Assembly (NCBI GenBank): GCA_020002185.1
Contig: CM034531.1
Location: forward strand, 82,835,608-82,899,607
DNA from: Paraescarpia echinospica
Lineage: Eukaryota > Annelida > Polychaeta > Sabellida > Siboglinidae
Reading direction: 5' to 3'
DNA length: 64,000 nt
The notes under the pieces are model-generated. The model did not search any database and was not told the origin of the DNA. It saw only the letters and a program-made list of their open reading frames with translations. The position numbers were made by a program, and so were the translations under genes. Positions 23,289 through 33,766 of the stretch are shown here, piece by piece (the stretch's first letter is position 1; every line of letters begins with the position of its first letter).

Positions 23289-24514
23289 GTGATCAGCCTG
23301 TCCTTGGCCTTTCCCATTCCTGCGAATAGGTCGCTGTAGTCCTCTATGACCTCGACCTTGTCGTCATCAGCTGTCGTGATTTGTCTCGCCATCGTCAGTA
23401 TCTTAAGGTTCTCGGCTGCTGCATAGCCAAGCAAATTTCCACTGCTGCCTTCAATAACATGAAAAGGCACTGTTAGTTGCTCGCCATTATGTTGCAATTC
23501 GAAGTTCGCCATGCCAAGCACAGACAGCGGCGTTGTCGCGCCGTACGGGAACACGCGAGTTGTCGTGGGCTGCAATGCTGGCTTCACATGTAGGCTGTCA
23601 TACGTGTGCGATTCAAGAATGTTAACTGATGCTCCTGTGTCGACTATCATTTCTACCTGCTGACCTTGAACCTGGATGAGACGTTTTGGGATGTGCTGCC
23701 TTCCCAGATCGACGTGGACTTGCTCGTCTGTGCACGAAGTGAACACGTACTCTCGTTCGTCATCGTTGGTAGCAGCGTGTGTTGTCACGGTGTTCGCAAC
23801 CGGATGTCGCGACATTGGACGTGATGCATGCTGGGTAGCGCGCTGTGATGATCGACAAACTAATTCAAAATGGCCGACCTTGTGGCACGCATTGCATTTC
23901 CTGCCTCGCGCCGGGCAACCAGAACGATGTGGTAGTTGATTACCGCAGTAATTGCAGGCCTTAGCGTGTCTGCTTGTAGCATTGGAGCGATTGGTCGAGT
24001 TGTAACGCTCACCTCTGTTGCCAAAATTGCGATTTCTTGACGTGTGTCTTCCCCTGGCGGATGACTGTGAAGAAGTTGCGTTGAGTGGACGATCAGCTTT
24101 CGTCCCACCTTCGACGGCGCTTGCTTGTTGTTCGCTCAACTCGAGCGCTCTAGCGGCGGCGATCAGACTGTCTAACGATAGATCGTCCCGCAGTGCACGT
24201 CTGCGTAGCGGCTTAGATTGACATGCAAAAATTATTTGGTTAGCGATCTCCCTGTCAACGTTTGCAAAGTCACAGGATTTTGCCAATTTGCGTAGCCGTG
24301 TTGCGTAATTGTCAATCGTTTCCGTCTCACCTTGTGCAGCTTGGCGAAAGCTGTAGATCTCGAAAGCGGTGTTCGTTTTCGGCGTGAAATAGTCAGTCAG
24401 TGCGTTGGCGGCTGCTTGGTAAACATTGACGTCATCGGTAACGTCAGGCACGATCAGCGTGTCGAATAGCTCGTCGACTTCGTGTCCCGCGTAATGGAGA
24501 AGCAACGCGCGCAT
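23285..24514 (-). pseudogene. Gypsy gag-protease polyprotein
   Basis: 409 residues from the first ATG of this frame. Residues about 1-130 are the capsid-like retrotransposon gag domain (LLHYAGHEVDELFDTL, then SFRQAAQGETETIDNYATRL). Two zinc knuckles follow at about 187-222 (CNYCGNQLPHRSGC and CNACHKVGHFELVC); the first has lost the classic CCHC spacing. The aspartic protease site VDTGASVNIL is at about residue 288. The frame stops at TGA (23285-23287), just before the RT frame. The usual tryptophan-rich gag start (GPRWRKWLDRFERL) is upstream at about 24585-24535 in another frame, so the N-terminus has a deletion and shift. Confidence 0.9.
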
Positions 24515-24847
24515 GTCAACCTTTCAAAACGGTCAAGCCATTTCCTCCAACGAGGTCCCAAATTGCCATCCATTCGCATGTCAAACTATGCGAACCTGGG
24601 TAGAGCCATTGTAGACGTAGCAGTGTGTTTTGTGGAGTTACGAGATCAGCTGTTGACGTAGTAGTTACAGCCGTGTTTATGCCGCACGCCAGAAGTAGCA
24701 ATGACGTCAGCAGAACGAGCACCGGTCTTGTTGAAAACGGCGGCGTGTTCTGTTCATAAACTCACAGTTTAGAGAATTCCAGTCCAACTCCGTAGCTCGT
24801 TTCCACTGCATAGGCGTCTGTGGGTTGTAGTGTACCTCGTCGCCAGA

Positions 24848-25046
24848 TGTTGTATCTAATGGTTTAGATATAGACTCAGTCAAAGTCGTATTTATGCAGA
24901 ACGATAACTGTTCATTTATTGACTCGCACCCGCGCACTGCAGCTTTTACATAAATTCAAATCTTGGGACCGTGTGTCCGCGTCATCAACACTACGTCATC
25001 CATCAGGTGACAGGTGGCTCATTATAATAATATTGTAAACATAACA
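24848..25046 (-). repeat. 5' LTR of the gypsy element (~199 bp)
   Basis: On the minus strand it begins TGTTATGTTTAC and ends ACAACA. An AATAAA signal lies at about 24912-24920. It is followed directly by TCTGGCGACGAGG, a likely primer-binding or leader start. Assignment rests on position and TG...CA ends because no second LTR is available for comparison. Confidence 0.6.
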
Positions 25047-25060
25047 CCTGTCAGTTACAT

Positions 25061-25827
25061 GTTCAATCCTAGCCCCCGGTAGACATCCTTCCCCTCGCTC
25101 AGTGTCTTGTCCGTCTTTCTCATAATGGAATCGCCCATAAACACCCTCTCTTTCCTCATTGCCCCCTCAATCACTGCCTTAGAATAGCTCCTTATTCGGT
25201 TTGCATCTGTCTGGTTGTTGTCTTTCCCCTGTCGTCTTCTCTCCTGTCACATTCTCTTCCGATCCATTCTTTCCTGTCGCTTTTTCTCTTGTCACCTTTC
25301 CTCCTGTCAGTGCCCCTTTTTATCGACTTCTCATCTGTCACATTTGCTCTCACTTCCTTTCGTCCCTTCTCATTTTCTTCTCTCCTCTCCCGTCCCATCT
25401 TCCCTCCCTCCTTCTCTACGGTCACTTTCTTCACATTCACGCTTGTCACGTTTTCTGTTGTCGATTTTCCAATTTCTTCCCCTCCAATCACCTTCCCTCC
25501 TCTCAATCTCCTTTCCTCAGTTTTCTTGCCACTGCTATTCTCCTTCAGTCTTGCAGTATTCTCACCTCTCTCCCCGTCGTCTTTCTCCATTCGACCTGCC
25601 TCCTTGCTAATTCCCATCTCCATTCCCTTCACAATATCTGTCAACCTAATTATCTCCTTCTGCAGACACTCCACCTTCCAACACCCAATGCACTGAAAGG
25701 TGAATCCTTCCTCCATGGTTTCTGCCCATGACTTCCCACAGCCGGACAATGCAAAATCTACCCTGCTGTGGCAGTGATCGCACACCAAGTGTCGCTTTCC
25801 CCTGACTTGCCTCTTGCAAGGCGCCAT
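25061..25827 (-). pseudogene. CR1 ORF1, N-terminal zinc finger and start of esterase domain
   Basis: Starts MAPCKRQVRGKRHLVCDHC. Cysteines in a C-x2-C ... C ... C-x2-C pattern (CDHCHSRVDF...FQCIGCWKVEC) form a PHD-like zinc finger at about residues 17-55. A coiled-coil-prone Lys/Glu/Arg-rich linker follows, running to the stop at 25192. Translation resumes in an adjoining frame with FMGDSIMRKTDKTLSEG (about 25135-25085), the SGNH block I, before the gypsy junction. A finger plus esterase is the ORF1 layout reported for CR1 clade elements. Confidence 0.8.
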
Positions 25828-26395
25828 ATCCCGATCAGAATTTATTTAATAACTTAACTAATTTAGTCTTTATAAAGACTGTTTCCTGTGTACTACAGCA
25901 CACTTTAGGTTACAAATTTCAATTACACTGCCGACTATTTATCCTGTCACGAACGCTAACATTACCGGTAGTGACCTAATTTAAATACAATCAATTACGT
26001 TACATTAGGTTGCTTTATTTATTTAGGTTACGCCGCCCGACTATCGCCCTTGCTTAATTTTAACAACAATGCTACCTAATCAAAATATCTAGCAAGTACT
26101 GGCTTACACAGATATTATCTTATGTAAGTAGTTTGATGGTTGTTACTTTATCTCCTATATATTCTACCACATAATCAGGTTTGTTAAATCTTGTTTACAA
26201 CTTATCGAAGGCTAAGTGAGTTACCCTATTATCACTCACTATACTAAAGTGTTCTAAAATACTTTAACTAACTAACTTTAAGTACAACTGCTACTCAATA
26301 TATGTTTATTGCAACTTTATGAATGATATTAAGGCAAGAATAATACTTATCAATCAGTAATTCCACTTGTTTATCAACTTTTCTGCACCACCAAT
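25061..26395 (-). mobile_element. CR1-type LINE, copy B, 5' part (5' UTR and N-terminal half of ORF1)
   Basis: The 5' UTR lies at about 26395-25828 and ORF1 from 25827. Similarity to the UTR of copy A includes GTTCTAAAATACTTT and TTCTGCACC blocks. At about 26396 it abuts copy C head to head. Confidence 0.8.
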
Positions 26396-27812
26396 TTCTT
26401 GATAAACACATATCCACATGGGTTTCTAAAAGCGAGGTCATGTTGAACAAATATGTTATGTTTTTGGAAGATATCACTAAGTGGATAGACGAGGGATCAA
26501 TAGTAGATATAATCAACTTAGATTTTCAAAAAGCTTTCGACAAAGTGCCACATCAAAGATTACTGCTTAAACTAAAGGCCCATGGCATAGGGAATGGTAT
26601 AATTAAGTGGATAGAAAAATGGCTGATTGATAGAAGACAACGGGTAGTAGTTAATGAGAAGTTTCAAACTGGAAATCAGTTTTGAGTGGGGTACCACAGG
26701 GATCTGTGCTGAGACCTATATTATTCTTAATATTTATCAGATTTGGACGATGATATAACAAGCGAGGTTTTGAAATTTGCGGATGATACAAAAGTGTTTA
26801 GAAGGATTAAAAGTGATGGAGATAGACAGCATTTACATGATGATCTCGACAGGTTGATCAAATGGTCTGAAAAGTGGCAAATGTTGTTCAATTTTGGGAA
26901 ATGTAAATGCCTCCACAAAGGACATGGGAACGAAGATGTACAATATACAATAGGGGTACTGTATTAAGTACTGCTATAAAAGAAAAGTATCCATCATCCT
27001 CATTTTACACCTTTTATATTATAATATTATAATTTGTTGTATTATTATTGGATGTACAGTCTGGTTAAATAAATCTACTTCTGTTCTGTTCTGTTCTGTT
27101 CTATGTAAATGCCTCCACACAGGACATGGTAACGAAGATGTACAATGCACAATAGGGGGAGGTACTGTACTAAGTACTACTGTAAAAGAAAAGGAATTTG
27201 GTTTAATTGGCTGATGTGAAGGTTTCAGAGCAGTGCAGAATTGCAGCTTCAAAGGGAAATCAAATCCTTGGATTAATTAGGCGAAACATAGCGTTTAAGG
27301 AAAAAGAGCTAATAATACCGCTGTACAAAACAATAGTTAGGCCTCATTTAGAATATTGTATACAAGCGTGGAGGCCATATTGCGAGAAGGACATTGATAT
27401 GCTAGAAAGAGTACAGAGGAGAACGACTTAAATGGTACCAAAATTGAGGGATCTTAGTTATGAAATACGCCTAAGAGAATGTGGTTTAACAACACTAGAG
27501 ACCAGGAGATTGAGAGGAGATCAGATAGAAGTGTTTAAAATATTGAATGGTTATGAAAATATTGATAGAAATATTTTTCCTTAGTTAAGAAAGTTCTCAA
27601 TTTCTCAAAGGACTGTAAATTAATGGAACAAATTATCTGCCGATTGTGTGGGTTCTAGTAGCGTGAATATGTTTAAAAATAAAATCGACACATACCTCAG
27701 AAGGGCGAGATACAAGTTGATAAAAGGTTTGGACTCTCGATAAGCCAAACGGCTTCCTTGTTCACCTGCCATTTAGAGTTAATTCTCTGGGTGACAATCT
27801 TGTTAAATCAAA
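26396..27812 (+). mobile_element. CR1-type LINE, copy C, 3' part of ORF2
   Basis: 5'-truncated copy starting inside the RT (equivalent of NLINPSQHGF). Pieces: 26440-26685 (LDFQKAFDKVPHQRLL), VPQGSV near 26690 in a shifted frame, the intact RT site KFADDTK at about 26773-26793, then 27207-27431 (IAASKGNQILGLIRRN, VRPHLEYCIQAW). It ends with the family tail at about 27738-27812. A foreign insert sits at about 26990-27101 between two ~85-bp direct copies of the element. Confidence 0.88.
26990..27101 (+). repeat. Short insert ending in (TTCTG)n within CR1 copy C
   Basis: AT-rich sequence ending GGTTAAATAAATCTACTTCTG followed by TTCTG pentamers (about 27078-27101). It has the look of the 3' tail of another retroposon. 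CR1 sequence on the left (about 26905-26989) is repeated on the right (27102-27190). Confidence 0.7.
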
Positions 27813-28430
27813 TATGACCGGAGTCATCTTATTCGCTACCGTCGCTGAAACGGTCGGACAGAGCGGAATCAGACGCATCTTCCGCTTTAAGAGTTCCAAC
27901 TAATTGCTCAAAGTCGTATGACTTTACTTGAAATTCATGAAAACACATTCCACTATCATTTGCCATGATGTTGAAAGATAATTTGTAAACGATGGTGATG
28001 CCCAGCACAGAGGTAAACACAAATGACCGGCGCCTGTGACCTCACAATACCACGTGATCGCCTAGCTAATTAACTATAAACTCTCCGCTGGAATCAAGAC
28101 ACAGATGGGTTTATAATCTGATTTAAACTATAAAAGTGTTTTTTTCATTTTTTTTTCATTTTACCAAATGTTACATACAATGCTGTACATGGGAAATGGA
28201 ATTTAGCTGGTGCCTTGTTTTTAGTTCCTTTAAGTCACATTGCCCCCCTGGATCTGAATCTGAATTTTTTTGGACGTATGTTCGTCAGTCAAAGTATATT
28301 TTGGCTTTACATTTTATATAATATATATATGTGCACAATTCCGTTAATTTTCTGCACATATCCGCCAGACTAATGCATGCGAAGTGAACAATTTACGTCA
28401 AATATCGCGTGATTTTGAAATGCCTTGTGA
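27813..28430. other. No recognisable gene
   Basis: A small minus-strand frame (28020-27829) ends EDASDSALSDRFSDGSE. This is acidic and reminiscent of N-termini of transposase-type genes, but too short to call. The rest is AT-rich. Confidence 0.4.
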
Positions 28431-28613
28431 TATTGTATCACATGTCATTTCAATTTCATGCAATATTTAGCATAAATGATTCATCTCTCACGCATCTGGT
28501 ATGTGCGAGCTGGACAACAAAATCTATTGTCCAGTTCGCATATACCAGATGCTTGAGAGATGAATCATTTATGCTAAATATTGCATGGAATTGTAATGTC
28601 ATGTGATACAATA
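28431..28613. repeat. 183-bp imperfect hairpin with ~85-bp arms
   Basis: The left arm (28431-28517) and right arm (28527-28613) are reverse complements with a few mismatches and small indels, separated by a 9-base loop. A short palindromic MITE or an RNA hairpin precursor would look like this. I see no open frame through it that makes sense as protein. Confidence 0.85.
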
Positions 28614-29127
28614 TTTAATATGTCAGCGGTAAAAACCCCAAAACTACTTTATTTTAGGTGTTTAAATGCTCCCCCCTACATACATCCAAACGTTATATCA
28701 TTTGAAAGCCTTACATTTCCCCGTCCCAAAGAGGCCTGCCATAGAGCTGCCAAGTGGTGCAGTAAGCGTGAATTCAAAGTCAAACAAGGTCACCATCAAA
28801 TAATGAATTTTCGAAATTATGCCCTTCAACAAACGTACGTTGGTTGCATATCTAGTTCACTTAACTACAGAATGGACATGTCATATATCTTTGGAAAGCT
28901 TACTGCTTGCTTGACGGAGTGGTCGCTAAAAACAGAACGAACAAGTGTTAGCCGACACGCTGACCGCGTACAGGAAGAGTGGCGTATGACACGCAAGCTT
29001 GGGTCGCTCCACGGTGAAGCCGAAGACGTCGCTCGACGAAAGCAGCTGGCCAACGTCGCCTCCCGCAAGCTGTGGACATTGCGGTTTAGGCGATCACTGA
29101 TCTCTCTACAGCTGCGGCTACGGCAAT

Positions 29128-29832
29128 ACGCATCAGTTCAGAACGGTGGAGGCATTGTACAAGGAGACAACAGCAGTGGGGAGAGTCGAAGGAGAAGCAT
29201 CGGAACAATTTGGAGTTGGTGTAGGGAAATGCTTTGAGACCCCTGTTTTCAGTATGGAGTTGTATCTGATCAGTGGAAAGGTATCGGAACAGGAAGAACT
29301 TAAGAAGATACTGTATGCAGACGACCTAGCAGTGGTGGCTGACAATAAATAAGAACAATAGTAAGCTTTGCAAGAGTGGAGTAACACCTTTAGATAACAT
29401 GGCCTCCGAATAAATCTGGAGAGAACTGAAATAATGTGAATAGGCGAACAGGAGGTGGATCTGCATGTAGTTGTTGACAGAAAGAGCATTAAACTATTGA
29501 ACAGGTTGTTATACTTGGGCGGTACAGTGTGTGGGGATGGAGGAAGTAGTAAAGAAATACAGAGGGGGTGCAAACAGGAGCGGCAGTATGGAAGAGTGTG
29601 GAAGGACAGAATGAGATGGGTAGGACACATGCAAAGAATGGACAGAGTCTAAAAGTGGGTGGCAAACGACGAAGAGGAAGACCAAAGCAGAGAAGGAATG
29701 ACAACATGAAAAGGGACCTTAGGAGGGCAGGTGTGAACAGCTAAGCATGGAAGGTCATTGCGGACAACAGACAGAGATGGAGAGAAATAACGAGAAACGC
29801 AAAAGAAGCTATTGAGTGACATGGACCCCACC
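29128..29832 (+). pseudogene. RTE-like LINE reverse transcriptase and C-terminal fragment, decayed
   Basis: Conceptual pieces in changing frames: LYKETTAVGRVEGEASEQFGV, the RT site LYADDLAVVADNK (about 29310-29348), HGLRINLERTEIM with a stop, and LLYLGGTVCGDGGSSKEIQRG (29500-29570). After an internal deletion come RMRWVGHMQRMDRV, RRRGRPKQR and RQRWREITRNAKEA. This set, in particular the GDGG...EI and RRRGRPK motifs, is the signature of RTE/BovB-type elements. Stops are frequent. The 5' boundary is unclear because the frame at 28581-29237 has no other recognisable domain. Confidence 0.8.
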
Positions 29833-29859
29833 CCGCAAGGGAGCAGGGGGAAGAAAAAG

Positions 29860-29940
29860 ATTTGTGTGTGCGTGTGTGTGCGTGTGGGTGTCTGTTGTAT
29901 GTGTGTGTTTGTGTGTAATGTATATATATATATATATTTT
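29860..29940. repeat. (GT)n and (TA)n microsatellites
   Basis: GT-rich run at about 29862-29917 followed by (TA)8-9 at 29921-29938. Confidence 0.9.
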
Positions 29941-30885
29941 ACCCCTCCCTAAAAAAATTCCTGCGGACGCACCTGTTTCATCCACGAGAGTTTGGAAGGA
30001 ATGTGAGCGCCAATACGTCACATTATTAACGCAAAGCTGTCCGCCTGGTTAGATGCAGGGAAAGTAGAACTATATTGTGGCTACCGCCATGTACGTTTGG
30101 ATGGGACATGGGTGATAATATGTCCAAACAGTAACGATATGGCCGTTAGGGGCGTGTCAATTACATTCTAAACTTAAAGGTATCCGTCAGGATAATTTCT
30201 GGGAAAGTATTGGGGCTGTGGATTGTAGAAATATCGCTTGGCGAGTACGTGTTACGGAATATTGAAACAACATATCAAACCGCTAGGTCAGTGACTGATT
30301 TGGACGTTCATCTACCACTCGTGCAGTTAGACCTAATCTGGTTTATATATCTGCGTCGAGTCCTAACAAAATGAGTCACATGTACAAATTTAAAAATATT
30401 GAGTTATATATACCTTTGGAAAGAGCATATAATCAGCTTTAACATGATACATATATTGTGGGCGTAGCGTAATCCTAGCTGAAGTTATGTCACAATGAAC
30501 ACACATGGGGTAGAAATGTTCAAACTGAGAAAAATCCGTTTGAAGTTTTGGAACGTTTACTGAAAAGTACCTTAGTTACCATGATCGGATTTCTTTGAAA
30601 TTCTGCACCATCTTAGACTGTGATATCCTTTTAAGCATCTGACAATATGAACAAAATATATGGGATATTAAAAAAGTTATGAGCAAAAGACTTTTCCATG
30701 TATACTAGTGGAGTGGTATGTTTTTACGAATTTTACAGCACACACAAAAACAGTCTGGTCTTTCGGGTAAATGCATTTATTTATAAACTGACATTGTTCT
30801 AATAAGTGAAGCTCATTGCTACAAACAAAAACAAAGTAAAATTGCAAAAGAAAACTGCTGCAAGTTTATATGACTCACAAAACCA
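29941..30885. other. Polycystin intron sequence without a recognised feature
   Basis: AT-rich non-coding sequence. No frame, RNA gene or clear repeat unit seen. Confidence 0.5.
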
Positions 30886-30901
30886 GTCAGTGAGTTTATT
30901 C

Positions 30902-31304
30902 TCATTTTCCCACACTGGCACCACCACGACTCCTGCCAGCATTGCCATGTCCCCTGCCAGGACTACCACGTCCCCTGCGAGCACTGCCACGAGTTCTCAG
31001 ATGCCTGGGTCGGAGAAGGCGATGGCGAAGGCTGGCGAGGACGGCGACCTCGGCCACGTACACCTGTGCATCCTCCCTCTCAGGAGGGCTTGGACACAGC
31101 ACGTCCTTATACATGTCCTTCACAAACGGACGAATGTTTGCGTGGAGATAGTGTTGGCGGTCATAACTGAGGCCGGGTGGCCTGGTGGCGACTGGTGGTG
31201 CAGAAGGCAGCAAGGCATCGCTGCAAACCAGGAACTCGAAGCGCTCTTCGGGGCTGCCACATGTTGTCTTTACAAAGACCACACCAAGGCTGGCTGCATC
31301 AAAC
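30902..31304 (-). pseudogene. DUF7869-type gene, last exon
   Basis: The acceptor TTCACAG precedes the exon on the minus strand. It starts one base before TTTGATGCAGCC and joins in frame to the previous exon (phase 2 + 1: HFR|FDAASLGVVFVK). The peptide continues RPPGLSYDRQHYLHANIRPFV and LCPSPP, typical of the C-terminal part of this family, and ends in an Arg/Gly-rich tail (RRGRGSPGRGHGNAGRSRGG) before the stop. An AATAAA signal lies just beyond the stop at about 30896-30891. The gene is antisense inside the polycystin intron. Confidence 0.75.
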
Positions 31305-31682
31305 CTGTGAACAGTGTTTAACACAGTTTAAATAATTGTTTATCATCTTTCATTGCATACAGGCATAATGTTATAACAGGCAAATATGTTTTCCTTGGTT
31401 TTATATTAGACAAACACAAAAAGATGGATGCAAAATATCAATGTATCAGCCGTGCATACATGGGTCAAGTAACATTATTTTTAAGGGTCAAGTAACACAA
31501 TTATTGTAATCATGTAAATAAACTAACGATAAACAAACATTTTCTTGTGAACACACCTATGACGAGAACCCTTTATGTAAAGCTTTATTTAGCATTCATA
31601 GCATTTATTTCCTTTAATTTTATGTTATTAAACGACTGATATTGTGGATACTACTGGGATAAATAGATAGCATTGAATGTAC

Positions 31683-32418
31683 CTGAAGTGAAAGTACTTC
31701 TTGATGCCTGGCAGTGCCTTGAAGTGGGGACGGAGGTGTGCTTGCCAGTCTGCCATAGGGACGAGGGCAGTGCCGTCTTCTTTGCCAACCAACTGGGTAG
31801 AATTCAGACAGGCGCTCCATTTCACCAGTCAGCGACGATATTGCGTGGTGTTTGAATGCCCGCTTGAGAAGCCCAAAGCAAGCGTCAGGGGCAAACTTTG
31901 TGTGTCCCACAACTAGAAATTTGAGTGTGATGGACTGGTGGAGACCAATGGCGACCCTTCATGCACAATACCACAGGACAAAACGGTTCTTGGTTTGCAC
32001 AGTGAAGGTCGGCAGTGGTCTCACCCAGTCCAAAACACTCAAAAAAGTAGTGTAGGTAGGACACAACAGCGTTCGACCCTTTCGAAATGAGATGGGCCTC
32101 ATCAATCAAGAAGTTCACCTGCTTCGGGAGCCCCTCACAGCAGACCCCAAATATGAAACACTTCCTTGGAACCAGGAAGTACACGGGGCCTGGCTGGAGA
32201 GGGTCACTCGGCAGGTGAACTTGCTGCGCAAAGTCGAAACTGTAGTGCATCGAGATCTGCCGGCTGCAGGGAGCACTCCTGCTGAACTCCACCAGTTTCA
32301 TCTCGCTGCAGGTCTGCTTGGCAGCTGTCACCATCCCGTTGTAGAATGTCCTTGCCATGTCAAGAACTCGCAGATGTTCCTGTGAAATGCGACCAGTTAT
32401 GGCAGCCATGTCCACAAA
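31683..32418 (-). pseudogene. DUF7869-type gene, main domain exon, broken at its DNC motif
   Basis: From about 32418 or 32378: SQEHLRVLDMARTFYNGMV, then CSRQISMHYSFDFAQQVHLP, PGPVYFLVPRKC, CCEGLPKQVNFLIDEA, SYLHYFFECFGLGE and DLHC. These are the successive motifs of the DUF7869 family of animal proteins, which resemble integrase/transposase-like RNase H folds and are often multi-copy. After DLHC the family's DNCSGQNKNR motif is missing about 10 bases. The frame shifts, and in the new frame a TGA replaces a conserved Trp before VAIGLHQSITLKFLVVGHTKFAPD. A second shift near 31830 leads to NSTQLVGKEDGTALVP and LPGIKKYFHFR at the donor CAG|GTACAT (31683). No function is established. Confidence 0.75.
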
Positions 32419-32997
32419 CGGCAAATATAATTTCATATACATTTATAAAAAGGCCAATCATAATAGTCCAGTGCCTTGTTATGACGCACATTACAAAAAC
32501 ATTGTCATGACCTGCAATATCATTTTATGTCCATTTGAAATGCGTAAAGTATCTGTTTTTTTAAGAGTTACGCCAAAAACATTATTGTAGACACAAATGG
32601 AAATTTAGGCCACATTAATAATAAGGAATTAATAAACCTATCCTACTATCAGTGCCAGTAGTGTATCAGTATGTCTGACATCATTACTCCATATCACAGA
32701 AAGTCACAACTTTAATTTACTCTTTATGTCAAGCCCTGACTAACACCAGTTTAATGAAACTCATATCAGCATAGTCTATTAAGCTTGGTTATAGTAACGA
32801 TCTAATTAATTAGTAATCTGTCATGAGCTCACCCTGATGGCCTGATAACGTGCACATGCATTCACTCAAATACAATCATGACAATGGTCTGTGCCACTGT
32901 TCATATAAATATAACGAACCACAGACAGTGAGCCGACATTCATATAATAATTTCATAGTGTATATAATATATATACACACTTCGATAGCATGCATAC
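32419..32997. other. Putative intron of the antisense DUF7869-type gene; no other feature
   Basis: AT-rich, with a TATATAATATATATACAC run at about 32959-32976. An exon joining 33259-32998 to 32418 would be expected here but I could not identify one. Confidence 0.4.
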
Positions 32998-33259
32998 CTG
33001 AAACTTTGGCCAGTTCTTCGTCCACCGAGTCAAAAACTATGTCATCAGACTCGGCAGCCACTTCCATGGCATCGTCGAAGTCGTTCCTTCGGTCATCAAA
33101 ATGGTCATCCTCGTCGGATGACCTGCTATTACAAACTTCTGAATCTGAGTCTGGTTCGTCACCCTTGCCACACATGTACTCCTCCAACAAACTATCGATC
33201 TTTTCTCTATCGGAATCCGCCACATTGCAATTAATCAACCTCGCTAACACGAGCGCCAT
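32998..33259 (-). pseudogene. DUF7869-type gene, probable first exon
   Basis: ATG at 33259 (MALVLARLINCNVADSD) in a CpG-richer stretch, followed by an acidic linker (DEPDSDSEVCN, EDDHFDDRRNDFDD). A donor CAG|GTATGC sits at 32998/32997. Acidic N-termini are common in this family and in transposase-like genes. Placement as exon 1 of the gene at 32418-30902 is an inference from strand, spacing and gene order; the exon(s) between were not found. Confidence 0.5.
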
Positions 33260-33766
33260 TTTTAAAGGGACTGACAAAGAAAGCCGCAATGCGCATGCGC
33301 CGCAGCTGCGCAGCCAATGACAGCAGTAGCATTAGTCACGCGCCTAGCAACAAGGCGACCTCACTATATTTAGAAAGATGACATCCAGCGCTCTCTGGCG
33401 GTATCAAAATGTTGAGGGACAGCCCACAATTTCCGCGAAAAACTGCGTTACAAATGTTGCGTTTTTGGCTCTGTTTTAGCGAATTCATACATTTTACACA
33501 GCTATCAGAAAACTACTGTATAAACAGCAATTAAACGCACATTTAACAAAAATAGCGACGTCAGTCCATAATATACATATTAAGGACCAAGTTTATTGAA
33601 AAAAACGCACAATCGTAAATGTTGCGGTTACAACACATTTTGACGTTCGACAAATCTGTACATCCGACTCATTTCGTCAAGACTCGACACGGTCACTCTA
33701 ATTATATGTGAACATTGCTGTTATCTCTGAATGAATGAAGCCTATGATATTATGTTATTCTTCTAG
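33260..33766. other. Polycystin intron end and upstream flank of the antisense gene
   Basis: 33260-33370 is GC-richer (CGCAATGCGCATGCGCC) and could hold the promoter of the minus-strand gene starting at 33259. The polycystin acceptor TTATTCTTCTAG ends at 33766. Confidence 0.4.

Larger units (their letters stand above)
20752..25046 (-). mobile_element. Ty3/gypsy retrotransposon inserted in CR1 copy B; 5' LTR present, 3' LTR absent
   Basis: On the minus strand the order is 5' LTR (25046-24848), leader, gag-protease (24514-23285), RT (23288-22533) and RNase H-integrase (22446-20740). The polyprotein ends in a 12-bp tandem repeat (CGCGACAACACG) and the CR1 sequence resumes at once, with no second LTR. 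No clean target duplication is seen, and about 100 bases of CR1 are missing at the site. Confidence 0.9.

Noticed and set aside
25201..25731. Plus-strand Ser/Pro/Phe-rich frame
   Set aside because: It is the antisense of the CR1 ORF1 frame at 25827-25192.
28581..29237. Host gene of 218 codons
   Set aside because: The end of the frame lies in an RTE-like element and the first part overlaps the right arm of a hairpin repeat. No consistent domain.
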